64,000 nucleotides of DNA, taken from assembly GCA_014871385.1 (NCBI GenBank), contig CM026423.1:21942049-22006048 (forward strand), given 5' to 3'. Each line of letters starts with the position of its first letter. Position 1 is the first letter of the stretch. The stretch comes from Ceratodon purpureus. Lineage: Eukaryota; Streptophyta; Bryopsida; Pseudoditrichales; Ditrichaceae. The notes under the pieces are model-generated. The model worked only from the letters and a program-made list of their open reading frames with translations. It made no database searches and was not told the origin of the DNA. The translations under genes were made by a program, and so were the position numbers. This document shows, piece after piece, positions 32,593 to 45,000 of the stretch.

Positions 32593-33401
32593 ATTTTTTA
32601 ATTTTTGACTATTTATTTGATATTTTGAGATGATTTTGCATGACATGGCATATATGGGACCTATGACCGTGGATGGTGGTTAAGGGTTTTATTCAAATTT
32701 AATGGGCTCTAAATTGATCAAAGTAGAAATTTACACCCAATTCATATCCGGAAAAATTGTGATTATTTTTACATGTATCTTAGCAATTCCACGCCATGAA
32801 GACGAAGGGGAAAAAAGAAAAAAAGAAAAACATTGAAAGGAGAAAATGATAAAAATTAATAAATAAAATAAGGAGACAAGAATAAAGAAATTTATAAATA
32901 AAAGAAATTTAAAAAAAATAAAACAGAATAAGTAAATGAAAAAAAGAAGTAAAAATCTGAAAAAATTAAAGAAACGTAGAAGCAATAATATGAATGAATA
33001 AAAGATAGAAAGGAGAAAAACAATGAATGAATAAAATAAAGGAAAAAAGAAAAACAATAACTAAATAAAGTGATGAATGAAGAACACAAGAATTTAATAT
33101 TTAAAAATAAACTATACATGGAAACATAATCTCACCCCCAAATCCACTCTCCTCAACCCTCTCACTCAACACCCTCCTCAACACTTTAAATAGGAGTAGG
33201 GTAAAGGGAAACTGTGAAGTTAAGGCAAAATATAAAATCCAAAGCCAAACTTAATTTATGATATATAAGTAGGGAAAACATAACAATATAGAGTAAATAT
33301 GCAATAATCAACTAGACATGTCGTCATCGCTACAAGTACCAACCCAACCATGAGAAGAATCACTATAAGTAGACAATACCACTCTAGCAACTTCTGCAGC
33401 T

Positions 33402-35647
33402 CTATATCTTAAGATAAATCTCAGCACCACGATTGAGATCTCTATGAGATGAAATAGATGGAAAAGGAGCAGCTACATAAGCTTGAGCCTGCATCTCTGC
33501 ATAATGTGGAAGCTCAAGAGGTCTAATCGGACTTCTTATTTTACTAAGATGGCGCGAGATAATAGAGCCACCAATGTCATTCTTCACCGCTTTTTTCCGC
33601 CGAATGCACATTACATTTTAACCATTTATTAATTATTGATATCAATAACTTTGAAAAATCAAACAAATGTCAAATGAATGTAAAGACTTACTTACAGAAA
33701 CGCTTGGGGGCAGTCTTCCTCTCAAGCTCATCATCTAACTCAATGGCACGTTTGTACTTTGGTGAAGGCACAGGAATTGGAGTAGACTCAACCTCCTCCG
33801 TACTTGGAAGAAGAGGCCATAGCACCTGCTTGTACAAGGTGGTGTCATACTCAAAGCCTATGACATGACGCCGGAGACTCTTGGATGCTCGAATGGAAGC
33901 ACCTGCACACAAATTGAAGGTTAATGGCATAAGATTAAAGAATAAATTGAAATACAAAATACATCAAACAGAAAACAGAACAAGTAAAAAATACCTGTAG
34001 AAGCTGTAAGATCCATGACAATGTCATTCTCTATAGTGCAGAGATCAATTAGAGCCTGCAAAAGGTTAGAAGTCTTCTCCCGTGCTCCTCTGAATGGCTT
34101 ACCATTCTTTGAATTGACTGTCACAGATTCTGCAGTAATCTAATTAGTGCAGTGTCCATCAGAGGAGAGCTTGATGCCTTGGGCACCAAGCTCAGGCTTC
34201 AGCCTTATCATGAAACTGAAATTTAGACTTTGGAACATCCTCCTCCAGTCTCCAGATTCTCCATTTTGATGAAGCACTTTACCATGAATGTCTTGCGCTC
34301 CCGTGGATAACGATCAAGTTGAGTCAATGGCAGGCCATTGATTGCAAACCATTTGGCCTCCTCCTGGAAGTTAGTCCACTCTGCCCAGGAAATAAGCTCA
34401 TCCGAAATGAACTTTGAATCAGGGTAAAAAACAATCAAAGCTCCATCATCCAGCAGAAACTGCATAGCAAACTCAAAATGGGCCTTAATCCATGTAGACT
34501 CCATTTTCTTCCCTGCTGAAATCTTGGGGTGCTTGTTCCAAGAGGAAATCTCACCATCCTGGCCTAAACCTGGAACCGGCAAATCCTCTGGAACATAAAA
34601 AATGATGAGGTCTATAGCAGCATCGGCCTCTTCACCTCTCAAATTTCTAGCCTTGCTACCGTAGCACTGCTTCATCCAATCCTTGATCTTGGTCCGGCAC
34701 GCAGGCACATCCCCCTTTGATATTTTAGTAAACAACTCCAAACTGTCCATAGGAGAATCATTGATAATCTCAACCCTGGTGTCTACCTCATCCAACTGCG
34801 AGTATAGAATTGTGTAAACAGTCTGAGAAGGCATGGGGGTAGAAAAATGAAGCACCTGAGGAACTACATGAACTATAGCAGCCTGCATGCTGCTGCCTAA
34901 AGGAGAAATGCCAACATGAGTCAACATTCTCTCTGGCCCTTCCTTCAAAACCAGCTTGGCCAGCTCCCTGTTCCTTGCTGCCAATTCCTTCTTGAGCCTG
35001 ACTCCCTGCTCCTTCTCCTTCTTCTTGTCCTCCTTCTCCTTCATCCTTGCCTCAGCCTTTGCCTTCCTCTCTGCTAGTTTCTTCCTTTGCCTCTCAGAAA
35101 GAGAGGCATCATCACCAACCTCCGAAGCATCCTCCTCCAAATTTACAGTATTCTCATCCACAAATTGCAGTACGAAGTTGTCACAGCTAGCCTTCAAAGC
35201 TCTCTCATCTCGAGGACACTTTTCATTCTCCTTCAACTCAAGGTACCAAGGACACTGGTGGAGGTGTGGAGCTCAAAAATGCCTCCTCTAATAATCTGTA
35301 AAAATACATTCAGAGCCAGAAACATCCACTCATTTCTTAAAACGCTGTGGAATATCATTCTTATCAATGGCACCCTTGAGTACCAACTCCCTCCAAAAGT
35401 ACCTCAATATAACCCTCTTCATAGCATTCTCAGCTCCAACTTGGTTAAGAAATGGCTCTTTCTTGGTAAAAGCGCCATCCTTAGGGAAGAAACCAGTGAA
35501 GGCCTTCTCCCAAAGGATGAAAGAATGAGACTTAATCCATGATCCAATGTCCTGTACTGGATATAGTTGCTTTGAAATGAAAATATCTAAGTAGATTTCA
35601 GCAGGCTTAATTAAGTTTCTCACAGGAGTAAAAATTACACAACGCAA
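33402..35647 (-). CDS. N4/N6 DNA-methyltransferase-like protein with degenerate catalytic motif
   Basis: Several minus-strand exons, joined tentatively: an open segment 35647-35330, a long exon from about 35236 (no ATG near its top, so the start lies upstream), 34127-33997, 33906-33690 and about 33584-33402. After a Lys/Glu-rich coiled coil, the order is the motif-IV position IDLIIFYVPEDL (DPPY or SPPW expected), AMQFLLDDGALIVFYPD, KPFRGAREKTSNLLQALIDL, and the SAM-binding motif I VMDLTASTGASIRASKSL with RRHVIGFEYD. The order IV then I is that of beta-class amino-methyltransferases, where motif I is usually DPFxGSG(S/T). The junction at DLTAST/GAS is a clean GT-AG intron. The catalytic motif is not conserved, so it may bind SAM or DNA without methylating, or the exon model may miss something. 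It sits inside the TIR element, divergent from the transposase. Confidence 0.55.
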
Positions 35648-35763
35648 ATAGCCTGCTAGCAGCAGGTAGTAAACAATCAGCGAGAATTAAAGCCTGCATT
35701 AAGCAGACATCATTGAACACATTTCGAATGCAAAAAAAAAACAAACATAAAAAACGACCAAGG

Positions 35764-36665
35764 CTGCGTGCATCTAGCACGCAGCACCACACAAGATAAC
35801 CAAGAAAATAAAAAACCACCCAAGTTGCGTGCTGGTTGCACGCAGCAGCAGTCAATTACAAACAGCAAGAGGGTACAATGAGACTCCGGAACTCAGAAAG
35901 AAAGAAAAAAGAACATGACCCCAGGTGAATGCTGGAAGCACTTTTCACAAAAAATTGAAGTTGGTTAGCCACGTCCAAGCACCCCTCGCATTGGAGGGAT
36001 GGTCCAGGGGTGCCAATGACATTCACTTTTTTCCGAAAACCAAGGTCAAGACCAAACTCGCCGTGAGGCAGATGGCTCAATTCACACATAATACTAGCCC
36101 AAGGCTGCATGCTAGTTGCACGCAGCAGCACAGTACACATCTCGCAAGCTATAAAAGCGCCCAAGGTTGCGTGCATCCAGCACGTAGGATCACACAAGAT
36201 AACCAAGAAAATTAAAAAGCCACCCAAGCTGCGTTCTGGATGCACGCAACATCAGTCAATAACAAACAACAAGAGTGAAGAGGCTACGATGAGACTCCCG
36301 AACTCAGAATAAGAAAAAAATGACATGACCCCAGCTGATTGCTGGTGGTACTATTCAGAAAATAGTGAAGTTAGTGAATCAGGTCCAGGCACCCCTCGGA
36401 TTGGAGGGATGGTCCAGGGGTGCCCATGACATTCACTTTTTTTCAAAAACCACACGCAAAACTCAACCCGCCGTGAGTGGCAACCAGCATTTCAACCAAC
36501 AAACAAGCATAAGGCTGCATGCTGGATGCACGCAGCAGCTCACAAGACCTCGGTGATAAAAAAAAAAAAAAAACAACCAAGGCTGCGTGCATCCAGCACG
36601 CAGCAGCTCATAAATGCCATGCAATAAACACAAACTAGCAAAGGATGCGTGTTGGATGCACGGAG
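35764..36665 (+). repeat. Eight copies of a 21-bp imperfect palindrome (CTGCGTGC-ATCCA-GCACGCAG)
   Basis: Copies start at 35764, 35825, 36105, 36167, 36229, 36515, 36583 and 36645. The arms CTGCGTGC/GCACGCAG pair while the 5-base centre is asymmetric, so each copy has a direction: centre ATCCA (or ATCTA) at 35764, 36167 and 36583; the reverse form TGGAT-like at 35825, 36105, 36229, 36515 and 36645. Copies come in groups about 60-70 bp apart, usually followed by CAGC. They lie between the divergent methyltransferase-like gene and the transposase, where a shared control region or protein-binding array would be expected. Confidence 0.85.
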
Positions 36666-36700
36666 CAGCTCTCAAAAACAAGGAGTTCACGCATTCATGA
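35858..36700 (+). repeat. ~405-bp tandem repeat, two copies plus a start of a third
   Basis: Copy 1 (about 35858-36260) and copy 2 (about 36261-36670) share ACAAACA(G/A)CAAGAG, ATGAGACTCC, ACATGACCCCAG, GATGGTCCAGGGGTGCC and ATGACATTCACTTTTTT in the same order. A third copy begins near 36670 (ATGAGACTCCAAAACTTGAA). The repeat unit carries the hairpin groups described separately. Open frames in this region are by-products of the repeat. Confidence 0.8.
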
Positions 36701-37476
36701 GACTCCAAAACTTGAACGAAAAAAATAAAATGAAACAGGACCCCTTTGATAATTTATTGAAATAGACATACCTCTTTTAAGAAACCTTCGCCATTAGCTG
36801 GGTTGGCTATGGCCAAGTATCAGTCCAATTTAGTACCTAGGGATGTTTTCTTCACCTCAACTGCCTTCTTGGCAACAGCAAGGAGCTCTGAGAGACTTCC
36901 CACCTTGTCCTCTCTGCGACCTGTGACCAATGTGTCCCTATGGCTCCGAATAGCTTCCTCTTGGGCCGCTGATATCTCTCTCTAAAATACATGAATTAGT
37001 TGTTAGTCTATTTGCTTTTACAATAGTTGAAGTATTTACTGATAAATAATTGACAACTTAAATCCATTGAACATTCTCACCTCATATAAAAAGTCAATGA
37101 ATGCATCATATGTCAGACCCGTCACGCTCACATTGACGACTAATTGTTATAAATGTATTGGTGCACATCTGTGGCGGTTCAAACTCACAGCTGAATGATA
37201 TAATTGTATTAGCTAAACATGACGTGGTTAGCGGTCTCAGCCGCCTAAGCACTTCAGTTTGTCAGATACATTCGAACTTAAATTAAGCTATACATGTCAT
37301 GGTGAATTCGCTAGTACACTCTATTCCATTTTAGAGTATGTTACTTGTCCCACCACACTAACCACTAACAACTATATAATCTCTACAACCTGGTACACAC
37401 CAAGCACATCTTCTTACAGTCTACTTGCACAAGCTCTCCTCCAATGCATGATTGTACTTCTTCTATCTTCTATAGT

Positions 37477-40400
37477 ATGCTTAGAATGGCCTCTCTACGG
37501 TCTCATGATGGAGGTGTTCGATTTGTAATGTCTGTAGGTCCAGACAATAAGGTAGTTGTCAAGGAGCGATTGCTTAGCTTCAGGTTTAGAGTCGGGACAG
37601 TTTACGTGGAAGAAGAGGTCTTTGATGATAATGGTGAGATACGTGAGTGTATATTTCAAGTAAAGGATAGTAATGACGATGGTTACGTCTGGACTCTTAG
37701 CATTGGAACCTTCAAGGTGTATGGATTATCAGATGCACAGATGTCTGAGTCTATTGTTCTCTTAACCCCTCTCCCTTCCATGTCAACTGTTCAAGTTCCT
37801 GGTCTAGCATCTGTCAAAATTGAACCCAGTGACAACTCAGTACATTTGTTGAGTGACTCGGATGATGACACTCACAGTGAAATCAAGCTAGGAGACACTA
37901 GGACAAATCCATTGCAGAGTTGTGGATCCCAAGAGTCAGGTTGTCCATCTCGACAACGTAGTCATTCTAGTATGTCTGCATCATTGTCTACAGGGCGTCC
38001 ACCTATTCACCCTGCTTCCAAAAAAAATAGAAGCATTCTGTTTGCCATCAGAACGACAACGTCAAGAAGGGGCTTCCATTCAGAACTGTCGCAGATTGAT
38101 TTTGACACCATTGAACATGAACAAGTGAAGTATTTACCACCAGTTTACGACGGAGACAAGATTTTTGAGCTGCCTCCTCTACCCGAAGGAGTTCCAACGC
38201 CATTCGGAGGTGGCATGGATGGGATGAGCAAGCAGTATGATGGCCACACCTGGTGCAAGACCATGACCACAAACATCAAGAACGAGTATGGCTTCACAAA
38301 TCGTAAGTCATCCGGAACTGGACACTTGCAATGTCCAAACCTGAGTTGTGATTACATCTGCAGGAATAATTGGATGGTAAAAAAGCACTGAATGGTCAGG
38401 TGTAGCTTTAGTACCGTTTTCTGTGGGAGGCTCTCCCGCAGAGAAATCTACTTTAGCATGCAAAGTATGCCAGACACCTCCTATTTGTCTAGCATTGTGC
38501 GACGCTAGGATCTATCACGTGTCCTCTTCAGACAATGATATGACCGGTGCGGCCATTCATTTAGGACGTCATAGACATATAGTATCGCAAGGCAAATGTC
38601 AAGATTTTATGGACATCATGTTTGACTACATTGCTAAGGAAGTTCAGAAGACACATAACGCCAAAAACTCTGCTATTGTTTTAGCAGCCAGCAAGCAGTA
38701 CCTTGCCGATGCTCTGATCCGTCCTACAGCAGGAGGCAGTAATCTTCAAGGAGCATCTATGGATGCTGTAATGGACCAATTTGAGACTCTTACTTCACCA
38801 AATATACAGAATTTTGTATCCATATCGAAAATATTTTTCCGTCAAGGGAGAGAAGTCATAGATAGCATCCTGGAGTTGACGGACTACTCCAACTCTGATT
38901 TCATCCATCGTAATCAATTCCGTGGACAGAATGAAGGCAAGGTATTTCTGTTCAAGATGTCAACTGATCGTCAAGGAAGTGGTGTGGATTTGGTGAAGCG
39001 CATGCAGCCTGGAGGTGATCATCAAGACTGTTGGATTATGTTCGACCAGGTTATGCGTGTAGCTGACTGGACCACCATGGCATGCCACATTTATGACAAA
39101 AAGTACTGTAAAGTTATGACAATTGCCCCGTGTGGCATGCAATTTGAAGATGCTGTTGCTCATGAATTATTTTGGCTCCAGCTGAATGAAGTTATGCGGA
39201 AAAACGGCCTTGAAAATACAAATTTCAAAGGATTCATGGCTGACAATGCTGGAACCAACTGGCACGCTGTTTGTAAAGTATATGAGAACGGAGATCCCAA
39301 TGATACTATGGAAGACCGGGAGCGCACGTGTCTTTTCCACCGGACAAAGTGCCTTCACAGAGCAACGTCCCGCAATATCTTGCCAAGCTATAAAGACCAA
39401 CACAAAACTTTGTGCAAAGTATGGAAGGATGCAAAGACCCAAGAGGAAGCAGAAGCACAGTCGAATGTCATCCGCGGGTGGTGGCATTCGTCAGGCGCTA
39501 CAACTGAAGAAGGAGGGCGTCACCTAAATGATTGGATGGCTTTTTGGCACTTTCGGTACAGACAATGGTAAGGTTCGATGCAGCTTGTAAGTTCAATTGT
39601 CTTCCAACCTTCCATCAATTATTAGTATACTTTGATTTTAATTTATAATGCTGAAAATGACATGATTTTTTTTTTTTAAAATTTCAAGGATCTTACACTT
39701 GACGAGAGAGTTGACATGCCTTCCTGCAACGTTGCGGAAACCGTCCACAATAGATGGCTTCAACAATCAAAAAATACAATGACCTATTTGTACAAGGCTA
39801 GACAGTGGATGATATGATCCGAACATTCATGCAGATCACAAGTTACCGCTCTTGGCTGAAAGGAGGAAAGGGCGGTAAAGGGACCGAGCGGAACTTCGTT
39901 TACGCCACGCTCAACGCTCTGAAGACCCCAAGTTGATTGTTGAGGCAGTTAATTCCTACCCGGGAGCCGAGGATATACTGACGAAGAAAGGAAGCTTGGA
40001 AGGTGCAGAGATCTTTGGATCTCCGAAACGGAAGTTAGATTTATCGCCCGGTTCAAGTCATGACTCGCATTGGTATAATAGAGTGAATTATTCCATTCCT
40101 CGTGATGGCACGAGATCCACCAGAGCATGTATTGAGGAGGCCCTTTCTAAATTCTCAACCTGACTTGGATGTTCAACACACTACTTCAGTTGAAGAGAGA
40201 GATTGCGACCCTTCTAAGTGGCACATTGTCAGGTTGTCCGACAAGTCTAATCAAAAATGCCAAGCAATGCAGGCTCATACAAATGAGAAGTACGATACGC
40301 GAGTGCGCCGAGGTACACATGGAACGCCTGCTCTCACCTATGTAGGGCTGAAGAAGGAGTTCAGAACCGATCGCCATATTTCTACTAACTTCTGGTTTTG

Positions 40401-41064
40401 CGCCGATGACATTAATAGATGTGTGAAGGACGCAAAGAAGTCATTTGTGATCGATTGGCCATCTATCCCGCAGACTTGGCCTGTGAAAAGGGGCACGAAC
40501 TTGACCATCAAAGAGATTTTGGCTCTTGAAGAGGCCGACTTCCAACTCCAATAACGTGGAGCACTATCAGCTCGTCGTCAGCTCCAGGTTGCTGCTAATA
40601 TGCCGCTTCCAAGGAGTCACTTCCCCATTCCTCTCAATACGGATACACACCCGACGACTCAAAACGGATATGCCTTTAGAAGAAGTTCTGAAGCTCCTAC
40701 CTCCGACCACCGCAACAAGTGGAGCAGCGCGGGTCTCATGAACATCTATTGGGTGACAAGTGTCACATCGATCCCATATCCAGGATTTGGCTGCATCATC
40801 TCCTTAAAGAGTCCAAGTGGAACGGTATATTGTATCACCATCACGGACTTCCCTGGATGTACTTGCCCCGACTTCATGAAAATGACTTCGGAAACCCTTG
40901 GCAAAAGAGGCCAATGGAAGTATTGCAAACATGTTTATTATATCTTTCGTTATCTATGTGAGATGGATTACAAGGTTGATACTTTTATGCACACTCCTAG
41001 CTTCAGCTTCAACGAAGTTATGCGTGTTCTGGAGCTGGCCAAACTTGCTGAACTGGTTGAGTAG
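37477..41064 (+). pseudogene. MULE-type transposase with SWIM zinc finger, broken
   Basis: The first segment (ATG 37477 or 37486, to 38391) has a N-terminal domain and a Cys-rich finger (CPNLSCDYICRNNW). A one-base frame change near 38389-38393 leads into WSGVALVPFSVGG and CKVCQTPPICLALC, then the transposase core with MFDQVMRVADWTTMACHIYD, FMADNAGTNWHAV and CLFHRTKCLHR (MULE-like D...D...C/H pattern). A GT-AG intron seems to run from 39567 to about 39688 (next exon DLTLDERVDMPSC). Beyond 39817 the frame is broken again more than once. The 3' part has a SWIM finger CTCPDFMKM...KYCKHVYYIF (about 40858-40940) and ends at 41064. The SWIM finger is typical of MULE transposases. It cannot encode a full transposase as it stands. 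Confidence 0.75.
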
Positions 41065-41591
41065 TTTCTTTTAGTTAGAGAGTGATATTTAGTGACCAAT
41101 ACAGTTCACAAATACATTATATAAATGGCGGAATTGATTTGTTTTGGCTTTGTGATGGATTTGGAATCTACAAAACATAAATAAAGGTCACTGTTTATTT
41201 ATTAATTGTTCACTTCTCAAATGTGTTCGTGGTAAAATTGAGAAGGAAGACAATATTCTTCCATACTTTTAAAATATTCTCCTTTTGGATCCGAGGGAAG
41301 AATATTCCCTCATACCTTGGAAATATTCTTCTCTCGGATCCGAGACGACAAGAATGAGATAAAAAAAAAAAAATTAAAAATTGGATATCAATTCTGTATG
41401 TTACTTAAACAGTTAGATATTCCCTCCAACCATGCACATTTCATTGATTCCACGGTTATAGGGTCTACCTTTTTTGCATTCATATATTCCAACTAAGTGT
41501 CCCAAATTGCTCATCACTGTTTGATTGCTTTCAAAAAAATTCAAAAAATAAACAAAAAATTCAAATTTTTACACAAAAACTGAATTTTTTT

Positions 41592-41635
41592 GGGCTCACC
41601 GCTCACTACTCACCGCTCATCGCTCACAAGATAGC
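41592..41635 (-). repeat. Right terminal inverted repeat
   Basis: Read on the minus strand from 41635: GCTATCTTGTGAGCGATGAG then CGGTGAGTAGTGAGCGGTGA. It pairs with 32546-32592. The transposase frame ends ~530 bp inside this terminus. Confidence 0.85.
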
Positions 41636-44290
41636 GTCGCTGGAAGTAAAATATGTTTATTACAATATTGTATGGTTGAGATCCAAATATTTCATTTTCA
41701 TTTCCACTAATGACACCCCAAACACAATGATGTTTATAGAGTAAAAAGACATCCAAGCATTTAGGAGTTAAAAGCCTGGACAATAAACAATTTGTCCATA
41801 ATTTTGAGAATCTGAAAACTTAAATAAGAATGAGTTTAACTATGGATGAAGAGTTTATTCTTGTGAAAATTGATCATAGTGGAGGTCAAATCAAGTTTGT
41901 CAAACAAATCTAGCAAAATTAAAGATGATTTCACAGTCATGGAAAAGTAAGTGTTTTGTCTAAGTGGACTATGTGGTATTTTTTGTGTTGGACTTTTGTT
42001 ATCTTGTTTTGTATTGTTGGATGGATTCTCTCATTTATGTTTCATAAATTTATGTATTTCAATCTTGGTCAATGTACTTACTCCTAATTTTGAAAGTACA
42101 AATTTTTATCCTAAGCTTTACTTCAACAAGTCACTTTCACTAATAAAATTCATAATACTTATTTAAGGTTTTGAACTTAACATGGAAGATTCTAAAGGAG
42201 AGATGTTGACATATCTCATTGTAGTTATTTATCACCTTCATTTTTGAAATTTAAACCCAAACTTTGTTGAATTTTGAAGTTACATACCCTCCAAAATCTC
42301 ATTTTTGAATGTGCATTATACAATTCATAGACATGATGTAATAATCTTCCAATTCAACGGTCCAATCTTATAATGAGACGGAGGGATTATTACTAATTTC
42401 AATACAAAGAGTTTTAAAAAAATAATTTCTTTATACCTCTACTTTCTCGAGAATCACTTTGAGCTCTGAAGGGTTGGAAATGAGTGTCATGTATATAAAC
42501 CAAAGATAACTTGTTCTCATTTGAAATCCTAATTTTGTAATTACACTTTACCACTATGTCCTCTCTCTCACCTTCTCTCTCCTATTATATGCCTGTCAAA
42601 TCACTTTAGACTTATTATATGGGTAAAAATAATTCAACGGCTATATGATAAAAAACTAATGTTTTCTGGACTATAAAATCACTTGGGTTAAACTGTATCC
42701 TTGATCAAATACTAACTCACGCAAGTCATTTTCTGTTCAAAATAGCCAGAATAGGTACCTCTGCCTAATATGAACAATGTTGGATTACGTTGAAGGCTGC
42801 CAGCTTAAGAAAGTATCCATGTCAATTATCGCCAATTATGCTGATATCTCTTTGTTTCGATATTCAATTGGGTCACCCGTTTTTTTTATTGGCGAATTGT
42901 CGCCTAAATCTTACAACTTTTCTGAGTTTGGCTACTCATACACTAAAAATAGTAAAAAATGTGGATGAAATCGCCAAAGGCTTCTCAAAATTTTAATCAA
43001 ATCGCCACTTTTTGGATGAAAGTAACTTATAATAGGCAATTTATGAATAAACATGTGTAAATGGATGATTCTGTCCATATTTTCCTTACTTGGCTACACT
43101 CCTGGGTGCATGTCGCACTACCAGCAAAAAAACTTAAAAAAATCCCTGGTTGGGTGCTAGCAGAAAAGTTTTTCTAAGCCAGTTACAAGCTTGCCTTTGG
43201 AAGATGTTATGATGGATTATTGATTGCATCCGTGGCTGCAATTTATTTGCTTATCTGAGCTGACTCACTTCACTTGTAAAGTGGGGAGTCCTTCATGGCC
43301 ATGGAGTTCCAAAAGTTATCCATGTGGCTACCAATCCTTGAAAGTGAGTTGCTTCGGTTAAACTGAGCCAGAAATTTCAATTGCTATGATAGATTCGCAT
43401 CATGATTTTCTAAAATTCAGGTGAGATGGCGTGCTTGCAGCTGAGCACAAACTTGTCTGCCAGTCTGGTGTCAACAAACAATTTCAGATCCACCAAGAGT
43501 GTTTTTTCTTTCACATGTACATACAGATTATAACACACAGATTTAGTATGTTTTAAACAATTTCATCCATCTCTCCTTGGCAAAATTTGTAAAAAAAAGA
43601 GTTATTTCTAAACTCATTCACTCTTGAATTTACAAAATTTGTAAACAAAAAAGTTTCCATCAAATAACATTGACTCTCAATTTATTTACATCAAATATAT
43701 CTTGATCCATTCACTATCAAAGAGCCTTGAGTTCAAGTTGTGTTTGTAGTACAAAAGTTATTTGACATATGAGTATGTTCTTAAACCTTTGCAAGCTCAA
43801 TATATGGAATAAATTGATTTTTTTTTTTTTCCTGAAAAATAGTATTGCTCCAAACATAAATATTATCATTCAAGGGTGACAACTTTACTATGTAAATACG
43901 ATATTACTTTTATTTATTTATTTTGACCGGTCAAGGGTTGAAAAAATCAACATATTTTTGTCCATTCAATGAACAATTTATAATTTAAATTTAGTTGGAG
44001 GGGGAACTAGGTTGACTATCTGGCTCCCCTCACCAATATTAAAAATTCCCAAACCCAAGGAGTGAAGACATGCCCTGTGGCAATGAAGCTGATACATGAA
44101 TGTCCCACCTTATCGGCAACAGAATAAACATCCATTATGTGGCCCAAAGGAAAAAAATATGTGGAATGTAAGAAACATCACAGTCCACCAGTTGATGGAA
44201 ACGGAAAGTCCCAAAGTAATGGTCCCAACTTGTGTCACCACCACAAAACCCCCAACAAATGTCCCACACACACTCCCTCCCTCCTTCCCA
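41636..44290. other. Gene-free AT-rich stretch right of the TIR element
   Basis: No credible coding sequence. Short frames are low-complexity. There is nothing repeat-like apart from homopolymer runs (for example T-run at 43818-43830). Confidence 0.5.
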
Positions 44291-44294
44291 AAGC

Positions 44295-44319
44295 AGAGAG
44301 AGAGAGAGAGAGAGAGAGA
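44295..44319 (+). repeat. (AG)n microsatellite
   Basis: About twelve AG dinucleotides following a CT-rich stretch. GA/CT repeats are common in plant upstream regions; this one is about 3 kb from the START-gene start codon. Confidence 0.9.
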
Positions 44320-44962
44320 ATCTATGACCCATTCCTAGATTCTGATCCACCAACACCACAACTTACTAACTTACTAACAAGTTTGGTATTACCTATGCAG
44401 TGACACAGTACACACACCGCACTCAACCCATGTCGGTCCCACAGACCTCCCCTTAAATGTATACCCTCAGCAGATAACGCCGCCCCTTAACTGTACACCA
44501 CCGCTAGATAACGTCGCATGCATTTGGGCACCCAGTAACGGAACAGGGCCTGTGCAGAAAATTCAAAAAACAACTTCAGTTAGGGATTCAACCCAGATTC
44601 CGGCACTGAGCTTCTAAACCCGGCACGCACGGGGGCTCCAAACGCAACAGAAGAGGGATGTAAATGCAATTCACCGAATGAGCAAACTTGTGCAGTTCCC
44701 ATCAAGCAAAGCATTGCCTATAGCGGTGATTCTCGCACTCACTTTGGGGCTGGTACGACAGTCACTGTTTGTTCACAATCAATCTGCATCTGCATGTGCA
44801 GCACAAGACCAATCTCCAGAAACGCAACGCCACACTGAATTCACAATCCCAATCTCCATCTCCTCCCAATCCAATCGAATCGAATCGAATCGCCCAGTCT
44901 ATTCATGATGAGTTGGGCATGTTACAATTGCTGAATTAGCATCCAGTTGCAGCCTCACATGG

Positions 44963-45000
<38 letters not shown>

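Larger units (their letters stand above)
32546..41635. mobile_element. ~9.1-kb terminal-inverted-repeat element carrying a MULE transposase and a methyltransferase-like gene
   Basis: The ends are inverted copies of GCTATCTTGTGAGCGATGAG followed by degenerate GTGAGCG/GTGAGTG repeats. Between them lie a minus-strand methyltransferase-like gene (33402-35647), a hairpin-motif array (35764-36665), and a plus-strand MULE-type transposase with SWIM finger (37477-41064) that is broken in several places. No matching 8-11-bp target duplication is visible outside the repeats (left ATTAGGAAT, right GTCGCTGGA), so either the true ends lie slightly differently or flanks have changed. The bases just inside the left repeat include a purine-rich low-complexity stretch (32800-33080). 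Confidence 0.7.

Noticed and set aside
35856-36740. Minus-strand frames of 80-130 codons in the hairpin repeat region
   Set aside because: They follow the ~405-bp repeat, contain the translated palindrome several times and show no domain. Treated as by-products of the repeat.
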